From: Tenacibaculum sp. Bg11-29
GTDB lineage: Bacteria > Bacteroidota > Bacteroidia > Flavobacteriales > Flavobacteriaceae
Direction of reading: 5' to 3'
Assembly (NCBI RefSeq): GCF_002836595.1
Contig: NZ_PJBB01000003.1
Coordinates: 1,549,001 to 1,613,000, forward strand
Length of the DNA: 64,000 nt
The position numbers and the translations under genes were made by a program. This document shows, in pieces, positions 28,433 through 35,632 of this stretch (its first letter is position 1; every line of letters begins with the position of its first letter). The notes under the pieces were generated by a model. That model had not been told where the DNA came from and did no database searches. It worked only from the letters and a program-made list of their open reading frames with translations.

Positions 28433-28470
28433 AATAATAAAACCTCGCAAATTTGCGAGGTTTTATTATT
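28433..28470 (-). terminator. Perfect 38-bp palindromic terminator between DoxX-like gene and crcB
   Basis: The half AATAATAAAACCTCGCAAA is repeated exactly in inverted form. It ends the minus-strand transcript from 28487-29488 and leaves crcB a leader of only about 11 bases beyond it. Confidence 0.88.
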
Positions 28471-28486
28471 TAAAAATACTGTTTGG

Positions 28487-29488
28487 TTACTTTAAAGTAA
28501 CATCATCAGTATCTGTCCAGTTCCATTTACCAGCTATAACTCCTTTTTCAACAGTTATAATCCCTGGGTTTGCTCTTATTGCAGTTTTAATAGCCTTTTC
28601 ATCACAGCTACCGAAAGTGTAAGGCAAATTGTATTTGCTTTTAAAAGCATCTAGCTTTTTTGTGTTGTTGTCATAAATTACATCAGCCATCATAATATCT
28701 GATGTTAGTATGTATATGCTGTAACCTTTTAATTTGGCTTTAGTAGCGGTTTTAGAAATTTCTATAAGTCCTTCTTTATTAGCTTTTTCAAGAGTAGTTA
28801 TTAGAATTAGCATAGCTTTATCTTTGCTTATCATTTCTTCTAACTGATCACCATTTTCTGTTCCTATTTCAAAATCATGAATAGGTCCAATTTCTCCATC
28901 TTCAGTATATTCCATCGCTTTTACAATGTCTGTTCCTACTGAATAGGCTCTAAAATCGATAATAGGTAAATGATGTAAAACATAATAGGTTATAAATAAA
29001 GATATAAATACTGTTGCGTAAGTTTTTATAGCTCCAATTTTATTTGATATTAACGGCTTTATGTGTTTTAATCCTAAAATAAGGATTATTATAAATACCA
29101 TAAATATTACATTCTTGTAAAAAGTTTCTTTTGGTGTTAATTTTACTGCATCTCCAAAGCATCCGCAATCAGTAACTTTGTTGTAAACGTATGAGTACCA
29201 TGTTAAGAATAAGAATATTAAGTTTAAGCTACATAAACTCCATACAGTTAATTTAGGTTTGTAACCAACTAAAAGCATAACTCCTAAAACAAGTTCGATT
29301 ATAATTAAAAGTATAGCAAATGGTAAGGTATAAGGAATTAGGAATTCCATATTTAAAACATCTTCACTAAAATACTCTTGAAATTTGTACTGAGAACCAA
29401 TAGGGTCAATTAATTTTACAAATCCTGAATAAATGAATAACAAACCTACTAATACTCTTGATATGTGTGTTAATATTTTTAAAATCAT
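28487..29488 (-). CDS. DoxX-like membrane protein (BT_3928 family) with C-terminal thioredoxin-like domain
   Basis: The 333-residue protein has about five membrane helices, the first in RVLVGLLFIYSGFVKLIDPIG, a DoxX/MauE-type signature. A cysteine pair follows in TDCGCFGDAVKLTPKETFYKN. The rest, from about residue 190, is a soluble domain with AMLILITTLEKANKEGL and IYILTSDIMM, and a late TFGSCDEKAIKTAIRANPGI that looks thioredoxin-like. I recognise the pattern as the BT_3928 family of Bacteroidota, with no proven function; related MauE proteins act in disulfide handling. It follows the DUF1599 gene by 16 bases and is probably in the same transcript. Confidence 0.8.
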   Translation of the reverse strand: MILKILTHISRVLVGLLFIYSGFVKLIDPIGSQYKFQEYFSEDVLNMEFLIPYTLPFAILLIIIELVLGVMLLVGYKPKLTVWSLCSLNLIFLFLTWYSYVYNKVTDCGCFGDAVKLTPKETFYKNVIFMVFIIILILGLKHIKPLISNKIGAIKTYATVFISLFITYYVLHHLPIIDFRAYSVGTDIVKAMEYTEDGEIGPIHDFEIGTENGDQLEEMISKDKAMLILITTLEKANKEGLIEISKTATKAKLKGYSIYILTSDIMMADVIYDNNTKKLDAFKSKYNLPYTFGSCDEKAIKTAIRANPGIITVEKGVIAGKWNWTDTDDVTLK

Positions 29489-29504
29489 ATGTTGGGGTTT
29501 AAAG

Positions 29505-30050
29505 TTAACTATCTAATTCTGAATGATGAATTAATGCAAAAATAGCATAATTAATCATATCTTGGTAATTTGCATCAATTCCTTCAGAAACTAATGTTTT
29601 TCCTTGGTTATCTTCAATCTGTTTGACTCTAAGTAGTTTTTGAAGAATTAAATCTGTTAAAGAAGAAATTCTCATGTCTCTCCAAGCTTCTCCATAGTCA
29701 TGGTTTTTGTTCTCCATTAATTCTTTGGTAATCTTTATGTGTGTGTTGTATAAAGAAGTAGCATCATTTACATTTAAATCTGGCTGCTCAGCAACACCAA
29801 GTTCTAATTGAATAAGTGCCATTATAGAGTAGTTGATGATTCCTATAAATTCTGATTTTTCTCCTTCATCAATTTTACGTTCTGTATTTTCTTGTAGCTG
29901 ACGTATGCGCTGCGCTTTTATAAATATTTGATCAGTTAGTGATGGGAGTCTTAATATTCTCCATGCACTACCATAATCGCTCATTTTTTTAATAAACAAA
30001 CTCCTACATTCTTCTATTACGACATCATATTGTTTGGATGTGTTCTGCAT
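29505..30050 (-). CDS. DUF1599 protein (two tandem copies of the same repeat)
   Basis: The 181-residue protein contains two homologous halves: DYGSAWRILRLPSLTDQIFI with KAQRIRQLQ near residues 22-50, and DYGEAWRDMRISSLTDLILQ with KLLRVKQIE near 118-146. Each has the same helix pattern. It matches DUF1599, which is found in Bacteroidota next to folP and the DoxX-like gene; the function is unknown, although the pattern recalls small all-alpha nucleotide-related families. It is transcribed away from folP, whose ATG is 77 bases distant. A TATTTTTG box at 30075-30082 could serve as its promoter. Confidence 0.83.
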   Translation of the reverse strand: MQNTSKQYDVVIEECRSLFIKKMSDYGSAWRILRLPSLTDQIFIKAQRIRQLQENTERKIDEGEKSEFIGIINYSIMALIQLELGVAEQPDLNVNDATSLYNTHIKITKELMENKNHDYGEAWRDMRISSLTDLILQKLLRVKQIEDNQGKTLVSEGIDANYQDMINYAIFALIHHSELDS

Positions 30051-30127
30051 CTTTTTTATTTAAAAGTATTTGTCCAAAAATAGTAAATATTACAAGCTTT
30101 TCGTTTATTTTTACTTGGAAATTTATT

Positions 30128-30958
30128 ATGATGACGATTAATTGTAAAGGAAGTTTAATAGATCTTTCTACACCTAAAGTGATGGGTATTTTAAATATTA
30201 CTCCAGATTCTTTTTTTGACGGAGGCAAGTATAAAAATGAAGACGAAATTTTTGTTCAAGCTAAAAAAATGTTAGATGAAGGTGCTACTTTTATTGATGT
30301 AGGAGCTTACTCATCACGGCCAGGAGCTAAACATATTTCAGAAGAGGATGAATTAAAGAGGATTATACCTGTAGTTGAATTACTAGTAAATAATTTTCCG
30401 GATATTATTATTTCAGTTGATACTTTTAGAAGTAGCGTTGCTGAAGAATCGATTAGGGTAGGTGCGGCATTGATTAATGATATTTCAGGAGGGAAAATGG
30501 ATGAAGAAATGTTTAATCTAATTGCAAAATTACAAGTGCCTTATATTATGATGCATATGCAAGGAGAACCTCAGAATATGCAGCTAAATCCAATTTATAA
30601 AGATGTGGTTACTGAAGTAATCTCGTTTTTTGCAGAGCAATTATTCAAACTCCGCCAATTAAAAGTAAACGATGTTGTAATTGATGTTGGTTTTGGTTTT
30701 GGAAAAACAATAGCGCATAATTACGAATTGTTACAAAAATTGTCACTTTTTAAAAATTTAGAAGCACCTATTTTAACGGGGATTTCCAGGAAATCTATGC
30801 TACATAAATTACTAGATATTTCGCCAAAAGAGGCTTTAAATGCAACGACAGTAGCAAATACAATTGCGTTGTTAAATGGTACCAGTATTTTAAGAGTTCA
30901 TGATGTAAAAGAAGCTGTTGAAGCAATTAAGATTGTTTCAAAAGTTACTGCAAAATGA
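30128..30958 (+). CDS. folP: Dihydropteroate synthase
   Basis: This cytoplasmic folate enzyme joins p-aminobenzoate to 6-hydroxymethyl-dihydropterin pyrophosphate and is the sulfonamide target. The 276-residue TIM barrel shows MGILNITPDSFFDGGKY near residues 19-35, IDVGAYSSRPGA, SVDTFRSSVAEE, DVGFGFGKTIAHNYELL and LTGISRKSMLHKLL. I start at the ATG at 30128 (a second ATG follows at once); an in-frame extension upstream would run into the divergent DUF1599 gene and lacks homology. cdaA follows 28 bases downstream, the usual folP-cdaA pair of Bacteroidota. Confidence 0.95.
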   Translation: MMTINCKGSLIDLSTPKVMGILNITPDSFFDGGKYKNEDEIFVQAKKMLDEGATFIDVGAYSSRPGAKHISEEDELKRIIPVVELLVNNFPDIIISVDTFRSSVAEESIRVGAALINDISGGKMDEEMFNLIAKLQVPYIMMHMQGEPQNMQLNPIYKDVVTEVISFFAEQLFKLRQLKVNDVVIDVGFGFGKTIAHNYELLQKLSLFKNLEAPILTGISRKSMLHKLLDISPKEALNATTVANTIALLNGTSILRVHDVKEAVEAIKIVSKVTAK

Positions 30959-30986
30959 TTACTTTTACTAAAACTTCAAATAATTA

Positions 30987-31769
30987 ATGAATTTAGATTT
31001 TATCGATTTTTCGTTTTTGGATGTACTTGATATTATTTTAGTAGCTGTATTGTTGTATTATATATATAAGTTGTTAAAAGGAACTGTGGCAATTAATATT
31101 GTTATAGGGATTGCTTTTATTTTTATTATTTGGAAAATTACCCAGACACTTAATATGGAGATGTTAAGTGGTATTTTGGGGTACTTATTATCAGGAGGAG
31201 TTATTGCTTTAATTATTGTGTTTCAGCAAGAGATAAGAAAGTTTTTATTAATGATAGGAACAACTAATTTCTCTACACAACGGGGTTTTTTAAATCAATT
31301 AAAATTTTTAAAAACTGAAATCAATTCAGAGATTGACATTGAAACAGTTTTAAAAGCCTGTATAAGCATGTCTAAAACGAAAACAGGAGCTTTGTTGGTG
31401 ATAGAGAAGACAAATAACCTCGATTTTTTAATTAATAATGGTGATAAGATGGATGCTTTAGTAAATGAAGCGATTTTAGAAAGTATATTTTATAAAAATA
31501 GTCCGCTTCATGATGGTGCAACTGTAATTCGGGATAATTATATAGTAGCAACACGTGTGGTTTTGCCAATTTCTGATAGCACAAAAATACCATCACGTTA
31601 TGGTTTAAGACACAGGGCAGCTATTGGTGTAACAGAAAAAACAGATGCAATCTGTTTATTGGTTTCTGAAGAAACCGGAGAAATATCATATATAAAAGAT
31701 GGTGAGTTTGTTTTGTATAAAACACCAGAAGATTTATTTACAAAACTAGAAAAAGATTTAACGGCATAA
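30987..31769 (+). CDS. cdaA: Diadenylate cyclase CdaA (c-di-AMP synthesis)
   Basis: The 260-residue membrane-bound cyclase condenses two ATP into cyclic di-AMP. Three membrane helices are predicted in residues 12-30, 34-50 and 62-80. The DAC domain shows the catalytic DGA motif (HDGATV, Asp176-Ala178), NSPLHDG ahead of it, and RHR at 208-210 in SRYGLRHRAAIGVTEKTDA. Cyclic di-AMP controls potassium, osmotic and wall homeostasis. It is cotranscribed with folP. A strong bidirectional terminator lies directly after the stop codon. Confidence 0.95.
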   Translation: MNLDFIDFSFLDVLDIILVAVLLYYIYKLLKGTVAINIVIGIAFIFIIWKITQTLNMEMLSGILGYLLSGGVIALIIVFQQEIRKFLLMIGTTNFSTQRGFLNQLKFLKTEINSEIDIETVLKACISMSKTKTGALLVIEKTNNLDFLINNGDKMDALVNEAILESIFYKNSPLHDGATVIRDNYIVATRVVLPISDSTKIPSRYGLRHRAAIGVTEKTDAICLLVSEETGEISYIKDGEFVLYKTPEDLFTKLEKDLTA

Positions 31770-31795
31770 AAAAAGCTCGCAATTGCGAGCTTTTT
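31770..31795. terminator. Bidirectional intrinsic terminator between cdaA and a lipoprotein gene
   Basis: Perfect 13-bp arms AAAAAGCTCGCAA and TTGCGAGCTTTTT lie directly after the cdaA TAA and 20 bases before the end of the convergent lipoprotein gene. Confidence 0.9.
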
Positions 31796-31815
31796 AATTT
31801 TATAAAAATCTAAAA

Positions 31816-32283
31816 TTATTTAGCAGCAGGTGCCATTTTAGATTGAATAGCAGTCATTACATTGCTAAATTTAACAGCGCTTTCAGCATCTAAAGAACCA
31901 GCGATTGCACTCATTTTAGTAGCTAATTCAGCACCTTTAGGAGCTAATTTAGTGATTTCAGAAACACTTCCGTTAGCGTCGATATAAGATTTCGCGTACT
32001 CAGTATAAGACTGTAAGTATGCTCCAACTTTAGGATCTTTAAATTCAGGAATAGTTATTCCTTCGATTGCAGATTTTACAGCTTCAGCACCTTCAGCAAC
32101 AGCTTCAGTAGCTTTTTCTGCACCTTCTACAACTTTAGTTGCAGCTTCAGTAGTTGCTTCAGTAGCTTTTTCAACAGCTTCAACAGTCGTATCTTTTACA
32201 TCTTTAGCTCCTTCTTTTTCGTTTTTACAAGAAGTTGCTAATAAAGCACCAGCAACACACATAGTTAAAATTACTTTTTTCAT
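31816..32283 (-). CDS. Small Ala/Glu-rich lipoprotein
   Basis: The 155-residue product has a lipoprotein signal ending in LLATSC (Cys19). A low-complexity helix of alternating Ala/Thr/Glu/Val follows (residues about 30-75, with repeated KATEATTEAATKVVEGAEKA), then a more ordered part with YLQSYTEYAKSYIDANG and LATKMSAIAGSLDAESAVKF. No named family is clear. A TACATTTG box 37 bases upstream suggests strong transcription. It could be an amphipathic envelope spacer, comparable to other small abundant lipoproteins, but this is only inferred from composition. Confidence 0.75.
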   Translation of the reverse strand: MKKVILTMCVAGALLATSCKNEKEGAKDVKDTTVEAVEKATEATTEAATKVVEGAEKATEAVAEGAEAVKSAIEGITIPEFKDPKVGAYLQSYTEYAKSYIDANGSVSEITKLAPKGAELATKMSAIAGSLDAESAVKFSNVMTAIQSKMAPAAK

Positions 32284-32319
32284 CGTTTTATGATTTTTTA
32301 ATTTATAGATTGATTAGTA

Positions 32320-32327
32320 CAAATGTA
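32320..32327 (-). promoter_or_regulatory. Candidate -7 box (TACATTTG) of the Ala/Glu-rich lipoprotein
   Basis: A perfect TAnnTTTG on the minus strand, 36 bases before the ATG. There is no clear -33 TTG. Confidence 0.45.
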
Positions 32328-32354
32328 TTATAATGAACCTTCTAAAAAAATTAT

Positions 32355-34121
32355 TTACGAAGTAATTTTAGCGTTAAATTGTTTCTCATAGAGGTTTTTA
32401 TAATAACCAAATTCTTTATTTAATAGCTCATTATGATTTCCTTGTTCAACAATTTTACCTTTATCCATAACAATAATAGTATTTGCTTTTTTAATTGTTG
32501 TTAATCGATGTGCAATTACAATTGAAGTTCTGTTTCTAGTAATTTCATCAGTGGCATGTTGAATCATCTGCTCAGAATGTGTATCTATAGATGATGTAGC
32601 TTCGTCTAAAATTAAAATACTAGGCTTACTAAGGTAAGCGCGTAAAAAGGCTATTAGCTGACGTTGACCTGATGAGAGCATTGCGCCGCGCTCTTTAACG
32701 TTGTAGTAATAATTGTTGGGTAATGTCATAATAAAATCATGAACACCAATTTTTTTTGCTGCTTCTTTAACTTCGTCGAGAGATATATTTTTGTTTTTTA
32801 GAGATATGTTGTTGAAAATAGTATCAGAAAAAAGAAATACATCTTGTAAAACAATCGCAATTTTTTTTCTTAAAGAGTTTATTTCGTAGTTTTCTACAGG
32901 GATGTCATCAACGTAAATAGTACCACTATTTATTTCATAAAAACGGTTTATTAAATTAATGATAGTTGATTTTCCTGCACCTGTAGCTCCAACAATGGCA
33001 ATCGTATTTCCTTCTTTAACATTAAAGCTAATTCCTTTTAAAACTTCTTCACCTTCAATATAACTAAAATGAACATCTTTAAAACAAATGTTTCCTTGTA
33101 GAGATTGGGTAGTTATTGTTCCGTTCTTGCTAATTGAACTTTCTGTATCAATTACATTAAAAACCCGCTCACCAGCTACAATACCCATTTGTAATTGATT
33201 AAATTTATCAGCAATTTGACGTAGTGGTCTAAATAACATCTGAGCCATTTTTATAAAACCAATAATAACAGCAATGTTTGTTGCTTCACCTTCTATAACT
33301 TGAATTCCGCCGAACCATACAATTAAACCAATTGCTATTGATGATAGTATTTCAGCAATAGGAAAAAAAATAGAGTAATACCAAACAGTTTTTACGTGTG
33401 CTTTCTTGTGTTTATCATTAATATTAACAAAGTTTTTATACTCTATCTTTTCACGATTAAAAAGTTGTACAATATTCATTCCTGTAACTCTTTCTTGTAC
33501 GAACCCGTTAAGATTTGATACTTGATTTCTAACTTCTTGAAAAGTAGATTTTATAGCTATCTGAAATATCTTTGTGGCATAAATTAAAATAGGTAAAGTT
33601 ACCAACGCAATGAAAGCTAGTTTCCAATTAGTATAAAGCATTACAATAATAACAAGAATCATTTTTAAGATATCACTAATAATCATAAAAACACCTTGTG
33701 TAAAAAAATTAGCAATTGTCTCGATGTCAGAAACAACTCTAGTAACGAGTTTACCAACAGATGAATTATCTAAATAACTCATTTTAAAACTCAAAATTTT
33801 TCTAAAAGTTTTAGCTCTAATATCTCTAATAATGTGCTGGCCTACCCAGTTAGCATAGTAAATAAAACTAAATTGAAATACGACTTGTATTAGTAAAACA
33901 ATTAGCATTGCTATTGTGTAATACAATAGTCTTGTTAAATCTTTATGAGTAACAAAATCTTCTATTGCTTCCATTAGTAAAATAGGACTCAATACTGCAA
34001 AGAGCGCTAATAGTATAGTTGACGTTGTTGCTATAATAAACCGAGTACGGTATTGTTTTGCAAAACTCATAAGTCTCACAAAAATTTTAATATCAAATGC
34101 TTTTCCTGTTGTTTTACTCAC
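32355..34121 (-). CDS. MsbA-like ABC exporter (fused permease and ATPase)
   Basis: The 588-residue half-transporter has six membrane helices in residues about 20-320 and an ATPase domain from about 345. Walker A is GATGAGKSTIINL, the signature is MLSSGQRQLIAFLRAYLSKP, and Walker B is SILILDEATSSIDTHSE; the H-loop is IVIAHRLTTIKKA. It would work as a homodimer moving lipids, peptides or drugs; the MsbA-type architecture does not fix the substrate. The start codon is GTG, overlapping the truA stop by one base, so translation is probably coupled. The signature serine-rich LSSGQ is a normal variant. Confidence 0.92.
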   Translation of the reverse strand: MSKTTGKAFDIKIFVRLMSFAKQYRTRFIIATTSTILLALFAVLSPILLMEAIEDFVTHKDLTRLLYYTIAMLIVLLIQVVFQFSFIYYANWVGQHIIRDIRAKTFRKILSFKMSYLDNSSVGKLVTRVVSDIETIANFFTQGVFMIISDILKMILVIIVMLYTNWKLAFIALVTLPILIYATKIFQIAIKSTFQEVRNQVSNLNGFVQERVTGMNIVQLFNREKIEYKNFVNINDKHKKAHVKTVWYYSIFFPIAEILSSIAIGLIVWFGGIQVIEGEATNIAVIIGFIKMAQMLFRPLRQIADKFNQLQMGIVAGERVFNVIDTESSISKNGTITTQSLQGNICFKDVHFSYIEGEEVLKGISFNVKEGNTIAIVGATGAGKSTIINLINRFYEINSGTIYVDDIPVENYEINSLRKKIAIVLQDVFLFSDTIFNNISLKNKNISLDEVKEAAKKIGVHDFIMTLPNNYYYNVKERGAMLSSGQRQLIAFLRAYLSKPSILILDEATSSIDTHSEQMIQHATDEITRNRTSIVIAHRLTTIKKANTIIVMDKGKIVEQGNHNELLNKEFGYYKNLYEKQFNAKITS

Positions 34122-34855
34122 TATATATAATCGTATTCTACTTTTGTTAAAAATAATCCTTTTGCCGGAACAGAAGTTCCTGCATTACTTCTGTTTTTGC
34201 TTTTTATAATGTTTTTAAAGTCATCGATTGTGGTTTTACCAGTTCCAATATCGATAAGGGTACCAACAATAGCTCTAACCATGTTTCTTAAAAATCGATT
34301 CGCACTAATATGAAATATTAATTCATTACCATTCAAAACCCATAATGCACTCGTTATTTTGCAATTAAAAGTATGAACACCTGTTTTTACTTTCGAAAAA
34401 CATTCAAAATCTTCATATTCATATAAAATCATCGCGGCTTGATTCATTAGTTGAATATTAAGCTGTTGATTATACAATTGCCAAGAGCTATCTAATAAAA
34501 ATGGATTTCGACCAAGCCATATCTTATACTCATAAGACCTACTATTAGCATCAAACCTAGCATGTGCATCATTGTGTACTAATTTAACAGTAAATATTAC
34601 AATATCGTCTGATAAAATTGAATTTAATCTAAAAGCAAAGTTTTCAGATAAAGTTATAGTTGTATCAAAATGAGCAAACATTTGTGATGCGTGTACACCA
34701 GCATCTGTTCTGCCAGCACCTGTAATAACGATTTGTTGTCTTAAAATAGTACTGAGTGCATTGTTTATTTTTTCTTGTACCGAAATTGCGTCAGGTTGTA
34801 TTTGCCAACCATGATAATTTGTTCCTCTATAAGCTAATTCAATAAAATACCTCAA
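34121..34855 (-). CDS. truA: tRNA pseudouridine(38-40) synthase
   Basis: This 244-residue enzyme makes pseudouridine at positions 38-40 of the tRNA anticodon arm. The N-terminus MRYFIELAYRGTNYHGWQIQ matches the family, the catalytic Asp51 sits in GAGRTDAGVHA, and RFLRNMVRAIVGTLIDIG is conserved near residue 205. The start codon is TTG (34853-34855): there is an in-frame TAG 24 bases upstream with no ATG between, and the next Met is too deep inside the catalytic core. A weak start may hold its level down. It is the first gene of a two-gene unit with the ABC exporter. Confidence 0.94.
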   Translation of the reverse strand: MRYFIELAYRGTNYHGWQIQPDAISVQEKINNALSTILRQQIVITGAGRTDAGVHASQMFAHFDTTITLSENFAFRLNSILSDDIVIFTVKLVHNDAHARFDANSRSYEYKIWLGRNPFLLDSSWQLYNQQLNIQLMNQAAMILYEYEDFECFSKVKTGVHTFNCKITSALWVLNGNELIFHISANRFLRNMVRAIVGTLIDIGTGKTTIDDFKNIIKSKNRSNAGTSVPAKGLFLTKVEYDYI

Positions 34856-35137
34856 AGAATGATGGGATTTAAATGGCTAAATTATGAAATTATAGGTTGG
34901 GTTGTTAGTGCTATTTGAATAAATATCTTTAGATTAATAATGTTTTAATAAAAAGAATGATAATAGTAAATTTATAAACATAGGCTAATATATAATTAGT
35001 AACCGTATTGTCTTTTTAGATTTATCTTCTAATTAGGTAATAGAAGTTCTCAATCTTATTTCAATTCTCCTTTTTTAGATCAATAATGTTGCATTGTCTA
35101 TCTGATTTTTAATAACTATTTTATTAGTTTTGCATTG

Positions 35138-35632
35138 ATGAAAAAAATATTACTTCTTTCAGATACACATAGTTTTATTGATGATCAAATATTAAAATTT
35201 GTAAAACAAGCAGATGAGGTTTGGCACGCTGGAGATATTGGTGATTTAAAAGTTACTGATACTCTTAAAGAATATAAAACCTTAAGAGCAGTTTATGGTA
35301 ATATTGACGATAAGGATGCTAGGTCTGAATTTCCTTTGGATAATAAATTTACACTTGAAGGTGTTTCTGTTTGGATTACTCATATTGGGGGGTACCCGAA
35401 TGCTTATAAACCAAGAGTGCGAGAAGAGTTGAAAAATAATTCACCAAAAATTTTTATTAGTGGTCATTCTCATATATTAAAAGTGCAATATGACGAGAAA
35501 TTTAAATTACTTCATTTAAATCCCGGGGCTGCAGGGAAACACGGATTTCATAAAATAAGGACAATGCTTCGTTTTGAATTAAATAAAGGTGAAATTACCA
35601 ATATGGAGGTGATAGAGTTAGCTCACCGATGA
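35138..35632 (+). CDS. YfcE/MJ0936-type metallophosphoesterase
   Basis: The 164-residue protein has the five calcineurin-like metal motifs in order: LSDTH (residue 6 on), HAGDIGD, YGNID, THIGG and GHSHI near the C-terminus. Such small enzymes hydrolyse phosphodiesters with manganese or another divalent metal; the physiological substrate is unknown. I start at the ATG at 35138 and not at the TTG one codon before. A TAGTTTTG box ends five bases upstream of the ATG. Its 3' end overlaps the end of the convergent histidine kinase gene by 15 bases. Confidence 0.88.
   Translation: MKKILLLSDTHSFIDDQILKFVKQADEVWHAGDIGDLKVTDTLKEYKTLRAVYGNIDDKDARSEFPLDNKFTLEGVSVWITHIGGYPNAYKPRVREELKNNSPKIFISGHSHILKVQYDEKFKLLHLNPGAAGKHGFHKIRTMLRFELNKGEITNMEVIELAHR

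Noticed and set aside
28422..28486. Fluoride riboswitch before crcB
   Set aside because: The interval is only 65 bases and is filled by a 38-bp terminator palindrome; no crcB motif core is visible.
30038..30127. N-terminal extension of FolP
   Set aside because: The extra residues lack homology and overlap the divergent DUF1599 gene; the ATG at 30128 matches the family start.
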